Source of the DNA: Melampsora larici-populina 98AG31
Taxonomy: Eukaryota > Basidiomycota > Pucciniomycetes > Pucciniales > Melampsoraceae
Direction: 5' to 3'
DNA: 64,000 bases
Assembly (NCBI RefSeq): GCF_000204055.1
Contig: NW_006768809.1
Location: 712,613-776,612, forward strand
Shown here: positions 35,307 through 48,470 of the stretch, in pieces
Layout: each line of letters opens with the position of its first letter
Numbering within the stretch: the first letter of the stretch is position 1
Notes under the pieces: model-generated
Told to the model about the DNA's origin: nothing
Databases searched by the model: none
The model's input: only the letters and a program-made list of their open reading frames with translations
Position numbers and translations under genes: made by a program

Positions 35307-35399
35307 TGAAGACTGTGGGATTCGAACCCACGCCCGAAGACCGCCGGATTACCCGAAGGATCCTTAAGACGGCGCCTTAGACCACTCGGCCAAATCTCC
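35307..35399 (-). tRNA. tRNA-Leu (AAG) with intron, copy 2
   Basis: Same mature sequence as copy 1. The single difference I see is in the intron (A in copy 1 at 26610, C here). This agrees with selection on the mature tRNA and freedom in the intron. Confidence 0.92.
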
Positions 35400-35680
35400 A
35401 TACAGCTTCTTCTGTATTTCGATACTCGAGCTGCCCGGTTCCCTACACTACCTCACAACATCCTCCGCATACATTCACATCAACTCGCCACTTCCTTTCC
35501 TTGCCCTCACTTCACCAACAAGGAACTCAGCATTCTCATCCTTCCTATTCGACACCTTCTTCGTTCTTTCCTGACATTCTCATCAGTCCGACTCCCAGGA
35601 GTGCAACTTTCATCAAGAATATTCAGTAACACTACATACAACTGCTCGACTTCCGTGCTCGATCAACTTTGCAACTCTCG

Positions 35681-36361
35681 ATGAACCTCATGTCTTTCCA
35701 GCTCGCTCTCCTAGCCACAATCTTGGTGCGCGCCCTTCGATCGAGCCCAAAAAACCTAGATCTCATATACTAAAACTGGTTCCATCAGCTCATCTCTCCC
35801 ATCATCGCAGACATCTCTTGTATGTATCCTCTCAATAACCATCTCCCTCGCTGCTCTTATACATCCTGACTACCCTCATCAAGTTTGTAAATGCATGTGT
35901 TTCTCAAACTACACCATCGTCCCACTTTATCGCCCAAAGGATATAGCAAAACCTTGCTTGACTTGTACAAAACAATTCTGTCTCGATCAGAAACTCGCCA
36001 TCTGTCAGAATGCTCAACTCGGTAACACAAATCCTGATACAGGAACTGGGGATGAGGGCGATGTCAGAACAAAGTGCTTTCGTTAGTGGTCTCTCTCTTG
36101 ACTTTCATTTCATCCTTTGCTGAACCTTCCTTCATCCTCCAGAAAGGGATTCTGCAAAAGACGCCACCATCGTCATTGGATTTATCATCATCACCACCGC
36201 TCTTCTCTTGGGCGCCTTTCTAAAAGAGTACGCTGCTGGGGCTTACGAGGTCAGCATTTCTCATCACTATTCATCACTCTCCTCTATTAATAATACTCTC
36301 TTTCCAACAGCTTTTGCGCAAACTGCAAAGGACAAACGCCAATCCTTATCTCGGCCTCTGA
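35681..36361 (+). CDS. Small cysteine-rich membrane protein, copy 2
   Basis: Exons 35681-35725, 35789-35819, 35884-36081, 36143-36249 and 36311-36361 join in phase to 143 codons. Exons 1 and 2 build a signal peptide (MNLMSFQLALLATILLISP, then IIADIS). Then come FCKCMCFSNYTIVPLYR, CLTCTKQFCLDQKLAICQ, the stretch DTGTGDEGDVRTKCFQRDS, one transmembrane helix at about residues 101-120, and a 25-residue tail. The topology is type I, with eight cysteines in the lumenal/outer part that probably form disulfides. The function is unknown. The choice of acceptor for exon 2 (CATCAG before CTCATCTC) is set by phase and by the signal peptide it restores. Both copies look intact. Confidence 0.8.
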
Positions 36362-36410
36362 CTCACTCCCTTCTCTCTCTCCGTCAAGCCTAATGTACCT
36401 CTATAGAAAT

Positions 36411-38640
36411 CTTACACTTCAAACTTCGGCGATCAAATCCCTTTTTTCTGATATTTTCTTCAAGAGAATCAAAGGTGAAACCAAAAACTACACTGCATGA
36501 CACATCAATTTTGAAATCGCGCATTTGCTCATCTTGATGAAGATGTGTAGAATGTTCGTCAATCACTCAAGCTCATTCCAATTGGGTTTGGATACCAGAG
36601 CCTGGCAAACATGATGATACTAGCCTTACCCCTTCGGCATGCTTACACTTCTTGATATTAGACATCCACAGTTTCTCTTAGTAGAAGTCATATTGTGTTA
36701 CAACATATTTTTCCGGAAGCGTGTGATATAGAAATCGATATGGTGGGGCAGGAAACCAAAAGTGATGGCATTAAACACACATCAAGTAGGGTATATTGGA
36801 TTATAGTATACAATACCATGTATGACTCTTCAAATCAACCTATGCACGACACAACCCACGTCTTCAACCCTGCCTAATTTTTTTGTTGCTTCACTCAATT
36901 AATCAGGTGCTGTTGCTTCACGCAAGTACCACATGCTGGCACCAAATCAAGTACCTTTTTATATGATTCACCACTGCTCAACACGGGTGAGCTCATTTGA
37001 GTCATCCAAGGATGGCTAAACTGATCATGATGAAGTTCAAACCAAAAGGGCTGCTTCTGTTCACATTGTTGAAGACCATCTTCTATTGAACAAAGCAACA
37101 TATATATTAAAAGCAGTGCTTACATACACTCCCCTTACAAAAACAACCTACTATCCTGGTTTCAAAGCAGCATTTGCAAGAATGGTGATTGTGACTGGAC
37201 TTAGAAGGCAACACTAGGATGGTTGACATAGAGTTGACTTAATCATTGCTTCACATGTCACAACAATGTGAATTCACTTGAGAGTCTAGCACAATTGGTA
37301 TACCTTTGTGGCCTGTTCCATGGGTAGGCCTGGGGCACAGCACTTGAGCTAAATTTTGGGTGGGCTTTCCCAGGTCAAATTTTGAATTTCACCTGACCCA
37401 AGTGACCCTTGGAATATATTCTACCTTTGGTCTCCAGCTTTCCCACCTCAAAGCCACAACACACACAATATGAGGACTGATCAAGTTTCAGATTTTGGAG
37501 ATGTTGTTTATGATAAGGAGGAAGGGGAGCAGTTAAACAGACACAAATCCTGCGACATATATGATTATACAGGCAAACCTATGGGTAATGATGCCCCTGA
37601 GAAGTTATAAACCTTCTAAGCCCACAGTTCTCATTCTGGTCTAATACCAAATTGAGCTGGTTGAATTTTGTGCCTATCCCATGAATCTGCCCAACCCAAT
37701 GACCAGTATCATAGTTTAGGGAACTCAAAGGGTATATCTCCACCAGCCATGAAATATGCCCTTGGGTTTTGACAAAAAAACAAGCTTCCCTTTTCCATTT
37801 CTTTCCAAAGCTGTGTTCAATCTCACAGAATGATGGTTGAGGATATTTGTATATGTTATGCATTATAAAAGTTGTTTTCTGGATATTCCAAATCCAAATA
37901 TTGTGAATGGTGATTTCTTGGGCTATGGACGTTCAAGGTGGCGGACATTGCACAATCCTGACTCCCCTGTCCACATCTGGATGTGTCGGACCTAAGAACA
38001 GGCTTTTTGTCAAAAGTGAGATTGGACACTCCTTGAGGGTGTCCAAAGCAGTTCCCCAATTGTGCAAGGTTCAAAACCCACTGCAGTGTTCCTCACAAAA
38101 TACAGGGTTGGTCATCAACCCACATATCTAAGGGCTCTCAACATTGCACACATCCACACAAAATCTCAAGCAAATGTTTGTAATTTCAACTTTGGTTGTG
38201 TCAATATCAGAGTAAAACTTGAAGGATACTCAAGCATTGAATCAAAGCTTTCTGCCTAAATTTGATTGCTACAGTTTGCAAACAGACTTTTTTCTACCAC
38301 TTACATCTAAAACTTACTATCAAGGGTCTGTGTATGACCTCTTGCAATGATCAGATAATGGCAGACACTATTATAACATAAGTCAGTGAAAGATGGTTGT
38401 GCACTGTATCTCAAAACCACTTTGACCTGCATGTACCAGAGCATCAGCAGTGGTCCTTGTATATTCTCAAGTATATAAGATATAAAATATAGAAGAAATT
38501 CAGTGACCCTTGCAAAATCTAGGATGGACCACCAAGAGTCTTGGGGTTTTGGTTCAGAGTCTCCCAATTTGAGTGTTCAATCAGGACTCTCAACATCAGA
38601 TACAGCCCTATAAAGCCCCTATATGTTGCAAAGACACAAC
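36411..38640. other. No gene seen
   Basis: About 2.2 kb with short open frames only and no repeats that I could define. Confidence 0.4.
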
Positions 38641-38880
38641 AAGGGTACTCAAAACAAGTATGTAGTGCCACATACTTTCAAATTTTGTTTTTGACAGGCA
38701 AAATGACCTAAACTGACATTTTCAATCACACAATTTGCCAGATATAATTCAAAATGTCCTGTCCTTTAACTTGTTATGGTATTTTCTGTGTCAAAAATGA
38801 AATTTGGAAGGTATGTGGGGCCACATATGTTATGTGGCACCACACATATATGGTGCCACATACATACTTTGAGTACCCTT
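38641..38880. mobile_element. MITE with GGTACTCAAAACAA ends, copy B
   Basis: 240 bp. AAGGGTACTCAAAACAAGTA at the left end is matched by the reverse complement of the right end. AAC flanks both sides (38638-38640 and 38881-38883). Inside are several GTGCCACATA/TATGTGGCAC palindromes. The terminus is shared with the element at 31317-31528, so the two form one family with 3-bp duplications. Confidence 0.75.
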
Positions 38881-41569
38881 AACAAACATAAAGTACAAGC
38901 ATATCATACACCAAAGTTGAGGGTTCCCTGTCAATTTATGTGCTCTGCTACACACACACACATTTTCTTTGACCCTTCCACATTGAGAATTGTCATTGGG
39001 GGCTGATTGAGAGTCTGGAGACCAGGAGTCCAAGCACCACTGTGGATGCTCTTATCTTTAGGAATCACACATTTACATATTTCCTGATTCTTCACAAGAC
39101 CTAAGGAGATATTAAACAAACCTACTCCAATCAACATTACCCAATATAACAAGTTTACTTCAAGTTCAACACAACACCTCACAAAGTATAAATGTCTCAG
39201 GTCAGCAGCAGATAGGAAGACATAAAGATTACATCACCGAACAAAGAATGACTTGATCAAAGATCCTGAAAACTTGACAAACAGTAGCTCAGAAGATTAC
39301 ACTGGATCTACATCCCCACCCCTTGCCACTTCAAAGCAACCAACACTGTTGTAGACTATTAATCTGCATTCATTGAATTTTCATTTGATTCTATCAATTT
39401 CACAACTACTGGATGTTATAAGATCTGAAAGGTACAAATCACAGCTGAAGCATTCACCATTGATGAGGAATATTCAAATCATGATGTGTTAATTATTAAA
39501 ATTGATTAAAACAAACACCCTTCTTTTTTGTACCCTTTGGAGCTTCTGCCAAAAACAAGTTGGACATGACGTTCTTCTGAGTGGTTAGGGACTTGCATTT
39601 AACAGCTGACCTACATAGCTCACTTAACAGTACCACACTGATTATGGGTTTAGAAGGCTTTCAATTCAAACTCATAGCTTTATGTACTCAGAGGGTCCAC
39701 CCAATAGAGCCATAAACCATTTAGAGTCATTAGAACCCCTTTACGCAAAGTGGTATTTTTATACACGGGTTTGACTCTACTGATAGTAAATAAACATCTT
39801 GATAACAAATTACATTCCAACATGCCCTAAATACAAACACCATGGAACTTGAAATCCATATCAAGCACTGATACACAAGGCACCTTCAACCAATCCACTT
39901 CTTTCACCTTATCAAACACCATCTCACCATGTAAGAATCAAATCCATTGAACCTCTAGATTAATCAAATAAACTTATTGATTTTCATTAATGTGAATCTG
40001 AACCTGTTGGGTAGTGCCAGTAGCATACCATGAAAGCTAATGACAACAGTTTGAGAGAAACTTGGTATGATGATAACATTTTTGAATGTTTATTTAAATG
40101 ATATGTGTGATAATAAACTACATTTATTGAATTAAAAACAAGTTATTATCCTTTTACCTTCTTTTGTGATGACACCCCCACCCATCACATGACTGAACCA
40201 CTTCTTGGATCAACTTGACCAATTCTCTACTTGAGTTCCATAAAATTATCTGATTCTTAATGAGAATTAAATATAATCAATTTACTATGGGCTTCATAGA
40301 TCTTAGAATTTGATTGGGAAGGTCCTTCAACATGCCCCAGATATTTTGTCTTTGTCAACACCAAAGCTGGGGATTGGTTGTGTCATCAATAAGATATTGA
40401 ATGTACTTATGTAGATGTACTTATCCTCAAGTCACTCCCATACTGCTGACAGAACCTCACTGAACTCTTCTCACATGATAAAGAGTCACAAGGATGTGAT
40501 AGGAGAAATGGCAATGATGCAACCAGACATCAATACAAGGGCTAAGAGAAGGGGATGGGATATCTGATACAAGTCATGTACCAAAAGATCTTTAGCTTTG
40601 GGGGACTGGGGACTGGACTCAGTGAAATGCACCTCTAGCTACATAGCCATTGATTGTCCATTCATATATAGTTCATGAACAAACCCATATATAAATGCAA
40701 ACCACCTACACAGTAATTTAAGTAAAGATGATGATAACACACTGCCAGCATTAAAGAGGTTCCCAGATGGGAATATGGGTCCTAGTGATCACATTCCCAT
40801 CCTGCTACTGTTACACAGTTCCATGAATATTTCCTGAGTAGCCATTGTGATATATGTAGTCAATATTTGGAGATGTGTGGCTCAATCTGAACAAAGTTAC
40901 AGCATGTATTACACATGAACTCCTTATCTAGATGAGCAGATAACTGAGCGGACCTGTATGTAGCTGATAGCTAAGGATTTACTTAGATGTTTGCACATAT
41001 GTAGTGTATGCCTCATGGCTCAGATGTGCAGTGCAAGATGATTTGATGCACCATTGTTCTCTCAATGATATTCCCAGCCTAGGTCATGTTCCGACCAGGG
41101 AACATATTTAATGCTGGCAGTGACAATCTGTACCATTCCAAGACCATTCTTCTTTTTAAATCAAACACATATCCAATATTTTTTTATATAAAGGTTTATA
41201 ATGAATCACACAAAAAGAAAAGAAAAGAAAAAAAATTGATCAAAAAGTTATCAAAAGATTTTTTTTTTGGTTTGCTTTTCTTTTCTGTTGATGATGTTCA
41301 CAATTTTTTTCTTTGTAACAAAAAAAAATCTCTTGAATCCGGCCATACAAATCAAACCATCAAAAAAAAAAAGTAAAGATGAAAAAGAAAAATGAAAAAG
41401 AAAAAAAAAACTAAAATCTCATTGATTGAAAATCTATATATGTAGATGATTGTAATATGGTAAGAGTAAGTAAGTTTAAAAAAATAGATTCATCTCAAAG
41501 AAGGTAACAGTAAAAGTAAAACTAGTCAAAAAGTAATGAATTCTCAAAACATATGAATTTTTTTTTGTT
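38881..41569. other. No gene seen
   Basis: Non-coding. The last 400 bp are A/T homopolymer-rich 3' flank of the transporter gene. Confidence 0.45.
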
Positions 41570-42880
41570 CTAACGTCCAAGAGCTCTTTTGATTCCAGCG
41601 ATCTTTTCATCCAAGACTTCAGGTTTAGTTTTAAAAGCCACTAAACCAGTTAAAGCGATTCCATAACCAAAGATTTGAAGTAAAGTCACTGAACTACCTA
41701 AGATCAAAATCGATCCACCTACCAATAACAAATCTTTAACTACACCCGATAAAGTTAAAACCAATGAAGAAGCTGATCCAATCAAAAACACAACTGCCAC
41801 ATTCAAACAAAACGCAACTCCTGCATTTGTGATGAGGATGATGGGACCAAGTGTGTTTAAGGCTTCTTGGAATGGTGCTCTTCCTTCGTATAATGGAATC
41901 AAAAGTGCATTGAGAGTTGCACAAACAGGTGCGAAGTAATAGAGACTAGATCAAAACCACAAAGGATCAGTTTTCATTAGTGATTGAGGTTGTTTGATGA
42001 TTTGATTGATTGACTTACGATACTAAAGGATCCATCTTCATCCCATGTAAAAGTTTTTGAATCGTTACTAATCTTGAAGCTTCAAACATGATTGCAAGTG
42101 ATTGACTAATGAAACCAGACATTGAGAATTGAACTTCTCCAACTGAAGCAATAGCTACACCTAATGAGATCAAAACCACGATCAACATGGTTCTTTGATT
42201 AGGTTTTTCGAGTCCCATGATGATTGACATTCCTAAGACAGCTACAGATGTGAATGCTTTCAACCTTTGATGAAACACAAATTCGTTATCAGTTTGTTTT
42301 TCTTGAGAGATTGATGATTCGGTTCAAAGACTTACATTTGAATAAACGAGACACTCAAAGTCAAGTAAGCCATATTACTGAAAATCAAACTAGCACTAAA
42401 GAGAGCGCCAATAGGTAAGATCGATTTGGCCCATCGATCCCAACTCAATTGAACGTGAGATAAACCGTTTAAGAGATTAGTCGTACGAGCCAGGATCCGA
42501 GTGCCAACAGTAGCAAAAGTTAAATGCCATGTTGTGAGCCAGATTGGATAAGCAAAGTTCAAATCAGATAAAATGTATTTATTATAAATGATGACTGAAG
42601 ATGAAAGAGCGATCCAAATGCTAGTGAAAGAGAAAGAGAAAGGTCAGATTAGCGATTGAGATGAGTGATGAAAACAAATGACTAACCTGATGATGATGAC
42701 TGGATGTAAAGCTTTCTTTGGAGTAGCTTGAACAGGATTAGGTAATGGTTGAGAGAGATTTGAAAGATTATTAGGATTTGAAGGTAAAGAAGTAGCTTGA
42801 TCATCTATATCGAAGACAGTATGATCGATTTTTTCATCAGCATTTAAGATTGGTTGTTTGAGGTTATCAGATGACATCAT
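41570..42880 (-). CDS. Triose-phosphate/nucleotide-sugar transporter family (TPT, SLC35-like) membrane protein
   Basis: Antiporter family moving phosphorylated sugars or nucleotide sugars across Golgi, ER or other membranes. Minus-strand exons 42880-42687, 42620-42336, 42264-42019 and 41945-41570 join in phase to 366 codons. About 60 polar N-terminal residues face the cytosol. Ten or so membrane helices follow, with typical TPT landmarks: SSSVIIYNKYIL, FAYPIWLTTWHLTFA, NMAYLTLSVSFIQMLKAFTS, FEASRLVTIQKLL and GSASSLVLTLSGVVKDLLLV. The TLSG.VKD motif is the family's C-terminal signature. Two adjacent ATGs open the frame at 42880. The substrate is not predictable; basidiomycete relatives are numerous and mostly uncharacterised. 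Confidence 0.9.
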
Positions 42881-44561
42881 GGTGATGTGTGAATAGAATG
42901 AAATCGAAAAAGAGAAAACTGTGAGAGTTTTGTAAGTTGATGATGTGGAATTGGTGAGTGAAAAATGAATTGAGAAATCAAACCAAAATGGAAAGTTTGT
43001 GGTCAGAATCCAATCCAAGAATATCAGTTTGTTTAAAAATTCAAAATTTCAATAGGTTTTAGTAGTAAATTCAGTTGTAAAATACTTAGTATGGAAGTTC
43101 AGTTCAATGTATGGCTGCTAAGCTGAGTGGAATCTCAAAGTAAAATAAGTAAGATAACAACCGATCTACTTAAACTTACATACTTGGAGTCACATCGAAG
43201 GGGTGAGTTCATCCATTCAAACTTGTCAAACTTCATCCCACCATGTCCCAGCAATCACTCTCATCAGACATCAACCGCAGGGTGAAGAAGATCAAGATCA
43301 ACCAAATAAGACTGACACTCTGTCACCATACATACTATTACAACTACGGTCCAACAAGCGATTCAGCAACTTGAAGATCTACTAACTTCGCTTCAACCCT
43401 TCACCCTTTCCTCAATCAAACACTTTTTCGAGTTCATTTCTTTTTCATTCAAACTTCACTTCTGATCTCAAAACAATCCAGCGTAAGTTTCATAAAAGAT
43501 ACTCTGACCTATTTGTGCCTTCACTTGTAATGAAAACTTGCAAACCAAGAGTCATCCAGAGTGACGTATAATCTCTCACCATCTACAAGTCTTGATGCAA
43601 CGGGTTCATCTTGAAATTAACGCACGGGGGTGGGTTATGATCAGAGATCGACAGGTTGGGGTTCTTTTTGCAAAGATTGATTAAATTTGATGTTCCTTCA
43701 GTTCCTTATGCTACAAGCTTATGGTGGGCTGTAGCTTGCACGTTGCAAAAAAAGATTGATTGAGATTGAGAATCCCCCACTGAGATATACATGAGCGTGA
43801 TCACTTGGGGAAAAGATCGTACAAGACGTTGGCAAGACCCTTAAAAAGCTCCCACATATGTATCACCCTGCTATGTTGTACTTGGAACATTTGGTTCCAA
43901 AAACCTAATGAAAAAGAAGTTCATCCAAACGGAGAAAATGGGTGAATTTTAAAAACTGGGTTCAGAATGAATTTTTGAAAGGTATCTGATGCAGTCTTTC
44001 CTTAACTCCAAAAGATACATATTTGATCTGATATCTTTACGTCTTAGCTTGATTTATATACTCACAATAAACTTCAAGCTTGATCAAATGATCCTCATCT
44101 TAACAATCTTCTTTTCATTTCTTTAATGCAGAAGAATACCATCAATCAACCTCCAATTTCAAACTGCCTCAAAGAATCCTCTTCATAAGATCAAGACTTT
44201 CTTTAATACACACATGATGTATATAGAGATAAAGCCAATTGTGAAATGATGATTGTACAAGTAACATTCCTTAACATAAATTTCACATTGATCAAAAGAC
44301 GATAAACTTTCAATCACCATAGTGAAGTCCAATATGTAATATAAAATGATTTCCAAACTCTTGAAATCAATAAAAACAAAATAAAATGATATGTATACAA
44401 TGCAAATTTAAATCAAATTACAAGTTCAACCCATCACTTTTAACTACAACTTGCCACTATATAGCTTCACATGTTCTACTATGTCCTGTGCTAATAAAAC
44501 ATTTCATTTCTGAATTCCAACATACTTGTCCTTTAGTACAGATCAAGAATAGTGATACCGA
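42881..44561. other. No gene; promoter of the transporter and 3' flank of ATG9
   Basis: No coding or RNA signal. Confidence 0.45.
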
Positions 44562-47500
44562 TCACCATTTCTTAATATCATGATTCCAAACCTCATTTAA
44601 GATCGTCTTCAAATTCCCACCTGGTGGTTTAGGCCCCGTAGAACCACTTACTGTCCCACTCCCACTCTCAATCGGTAGATTGCTCACACCTTCCTCTACT
44701 TGTTTAACTCGATCCACAGGTCCTGATGGTGTTCTCTCAGCAGTCGTTTCACTTGCCATCACTCCAAATGGATCTTCATCGTCCTCAAGTTCACCTATAC
44801 CTGCCCATTTCTTTTGCACATCATCAGGAACCAGTCTTATGGGTTCTTCAGATTCTTCTTCATCAATTGCTTCAACACCCATCATCGGTCGACGATCATG
44901 AACCCCAACTCCAGCACTCTTGACCTGACGACGTGTTAGTTTGGAAGTGTTGATGTGCACTTGAGGAGGTCCACTTGTGCCTTGACCACTGGTGTTCAAG
45001 GCAGATTGACTACGACTGTTCGTTCCTTTTACTGGGCCAACGCTCGTAGATCGACGTGGTGATATTGAAGAATTGAATTGATGTGACTTCATTCCACTTT
45101 GGTGCAACCTGTGAGCAGCACCAGGCATTCCGACTGCCGATGGCGGGACCATCATACTATTATTCATTCGACCAGCCATCGGTGGACCAGTAGGTGCGTT
45201 TGGATTAAGCAGGCGTGATTTGGCTCCTAACATCATTGCCCCGTGATTGGGAGATAGACTAGAGTGAGCCATCAAACGACTGTTGCGTTGAGTAAGAGGA
45301 GGAATGTTCATGTGGTGAGGTTGCATGCCACTCTGATGGATAGCCGAATCAGCGGCCGAGAAACCGATTGCCTTGGAGAGATATAACGAAGCTGTTTGGT
45401 TTGAAGGCTCCCAATTAGGATGATGAGCAACGAAGCTGAGCAGCGAGCGTTCCATCTTGTTCACGTCGGATTGATTTTGCGGATGAGGCGTAGGTCTTGA
45501 GGTTGGAACTTGTTGACGGGGTGGATGTGGAGTGTTATTTGGATTAGGTTGAAGATACCCTGGCTGGAAAAAATCAATACATCAGATCACCATATCAAAC
45601 CCAAGAAATCTGATCCAAATTTTAAAGGTACTTACTGAATTCACATTTCCCAACTTGCTGAAATCAAACACAGCAAAAGAACACACGTGTCCAATTCCGT
45701 CAACATGAATAGTGAATTCTCTAAAGAAATCAACTATCCGTTCACATCTTTGATCAGAGAATCCGTACCACAAAATGAACGGAGTTAAAAGTACGCTCAT
45801 CAATTCTCGTAAGAAATTAACCACCTTCAGTTGAAACAATTCACAAAACTCAGTATAAATATCGAGCGAATGTAATTTACCATACCAATGAGGTGGTAAG
45901 TAATGAGTATGCTGTACGATATGCTGCATTAACACTTCAGGTGTTTCGATCGATTCTTCGTACTCTTTCGGTATCATGCCTCGCGAGATAGCAAGAATGG
46001 AACCAAAGAGCCCAATATAAAAGAGAACACTTCTATCTTTGGTGATTTGAAAGTGTAGAAACGCATCCGGGTCGAAGATCGAAAGTAAAATCAGTACAGC
46101 AGCGAATGATCCAGCCACAAAGCTAACGAATTTGGCCAGGATAGATGTCTTGGTCTTAGGAAATTGATCGACATATTGTTTAGATATTGAGTAACTTTTG
46201 AAAAGACGCGATTGGAAAAGATGAGGCAATTCATTATACTCTCTGAACTTCCACTGCGCAAGCTTGGTGAAATTCCGTGAGCCAATAGATGATGGATTTT
46301 GATGATATTCCTATGAAATTGAATACATCCAGTATTAGTCCAAATACCATTTCATAGCCCCCGCCAGCGAACATACCTCAAAGTAACGAAAAAACGAATA
46401 CAACAAGACATATATCACAATGAAAGGCGCAAGTATTGCATTGATGATACCCATCAAAATAAAGCGACGTCGCAGTCTATGAGTAATACATAGCTGACAT
46501 CAGAAGTCTAGATAAAACAAACTAGACTGTCATATCAAAACAGTTCACTCACCCCGCGGCCAAGTGAGCCTTATTCCTACTATCCAGAAATTCGTATTTG
46601 ACTTGTCCTCGCTGATCGAGGAGGTAACCACGTAAACAAAACTCAAGATTCCATTCTAATGATGTAGTCAATTGGCGATCACCAATGAGTGCATTTCCCG
46701 ACATCCAGCTTGGAAGAGGGGGGCGAAGATCCAGTATGTCTTTGTTGAAAAGCGCAATCAAGTAATTTTCCTCCCTCATGATTTGATTTGCGACATCATG
46801 CGCATCGAGCTTACGTTGAAGTACAGATTGACCTGAGGTTGCGGTGGCTCGTCGATGCTCAGGGGCAGTGTAGGAGGAAGGATGTTGGTGTTTTAAAGCC
46901 GCCAATTTGTCCACTAATCCGTGCCATGGGATAGTCTGGATCTCTACCTTTGTTTAAAACGGGAAGTCAAAGTCAACAAAAGGATGGAGAGAAGGCGCTG
47001 TCCGAAAATCCAGACGTGAACCCATAAGTCCTATCGCTAGTTTGAGTTGAGCATACCTCTGAAACCTCTAGAAGATTAGAAAAAAACTCGTGCATTTGCC
47101 AGAGTTTTGCGATGTCCTGGCTGAACCTTAACACTTTCCACACGTAAAATCCACCAAAGCATAAGACTAGTGAGGATGTGAGACCGGAAAACCTTTGAAA
47201 AACCTCAGTACATATTCATGAGTCAGCAGCAGGGAAGTTTCCTTCTGACTGAGTGTCATCAGCACATACCTTGTCACGCATCTTGGAATGATCACCTCTT
47301 CCAAATGGTGACTTTTCCTAAGAGTCGAATAATCAATGCAGCCCACTAAGAACGTAGAGAACCCTATGACAAAACCAACAGTCCTGAAGATGTCCCATTT
47401 AGACCTTAGAAGTGACAAGATCTGATTAGGATTTGAATCAAGGATTAAACTCACATCAAACTGCAGAGTCTAGCCAGGGCAATTGCCCAAATGCCCTTCC

Positions 47501-48470
47501 CACAATAATATCCATAAACGTCTTGCAAAAAAGCGTCTAGATCATCTAGATTGACCCATCTCCACAGCGCAACGTCACGTGGGCTAAGAGATGCCTTGAG
47601 AGTCGAATTCTCTCGAGGCTCATCAGCCGAGGTACCGCCTTGTTCGTCAACTTCATCAAGCTGAATATGACCATCTGGCTCGAGATAGCGGGCATACCGT
47701 GCTCGTTCTTGATTCCAGGTCTCTCGAGCGCGAGCCAAGAATCCCAAAGGCTCAGGGTATGTGGTTGGATTGGAGTCGATGATGACCGAAGATCGATGTT
47801 CATGAAGGATCGAACGATGAAGTGGAGCGGTTGTGCTGGATGAAAGAGTGCTTCCTGGATGCCTATGAGCAAACCCTTCAGGTGGAGGTGGTCGGGGTGT
47901 GTGATGTCGAATAAGTGAGGGGGAGGGGGAACTTGAACCATCCTCGTCGCTATCACGAGGATCATCTGGTTGAATCTTGGAGCTGTATCGGTGATCAGGC
48001 TGGTGGATGTCGATCATGATACTGGATGGTGGCCCTTCCATTCCAGGCGAAGTGGCTGTACTCTCAGCCGCAGCAACAGCAAGAGAAGTGTGAGGAATCT
48101 TTCCACCATCCAAGACGTTTTCAGATCGTTTAGCCTGATGAATACCTCCACCACCAGTCAACATATCGAACACTTTATTAGTAGGATAGCTGCGTGGTCT
48201 GGGGTCAAGCATTCCCACAATACTTCGAGATTGGTCGTCGTCCTCGTTCGGGCTTGAAGGTAATGTATTCGGTCCAAAATGGCTATATTCCAGCGGTTCC
48301 TGGTCATGAGGGTCGGCTGAAGTGTCAGAGACCGCCCCAATCGTGACATCTGCCGATGAGGAGGGTAAAGGAGACCTGGGTGAAATATTTATGAGAGGTA
48401 CAGAGCCCAGGGATGGATCATCTGGGCCATCTGCTGGTTGATCTTGATTTTGTTGCTGAAAGTGTTCCAT
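44562..48470 (-). CDS. ATG9: ATG9, autophagy lipid scramblase
   Basis: Multispanning scramblase on Golgi-derived vesicles that seeds and expands the phagophore with Atg2. Seven minus-strand exons, all in phase, give 1,145 residues: 48470-47455, 47383-47270, 47192-47057, 46947-46553, 46476-46377, 46310-45636 and 45563-44562. A disordered N-terminus of about 300 residues precedes the core (LWRWVNLDDLDAFLQDVYGY). Core landmarks: FVIGFSTFLVGCIDYS, LDAHDVANQIMREENYLIALF, RRFILMGIINAILAPFIVI, HTHYLPPHWYGKLHS and DFFREFTIHVDGIGHVCSFA. The C-terminal third, about 330 residues, is low-complexity and Gln/Ser/Pro-rich. The total exceeds yeast Atg9 (997 residues) mainly because of these tails. The start is the first in-frame ATG; an earlier in-frame TTG is not used. 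Confidence 0.95.

Larger units (their letters stand above)
35051..36410. repeat. Right arm of the 1,360-bp inverted duplication
   Basis: Reverse-complement copy of 25559-26918 with about 12 substitutions and no insertion or deletion. The tRNA genes face the centre of the structure in both arms and the protein genes face outward. Confidence 0.95.

Noticed and set aside
37265..37330. Another A-box-like motif near TAGCACAATTGGTATAC
   Set aside because: No B box, no fold and no repeat copies seen.
36411..41569. Host gene hidden in the 5-kb stretch before the transporter
   Set aside because: I tried to link open frames by GT-AG introns and found no chain with family motifs; only a MITE is supportable.
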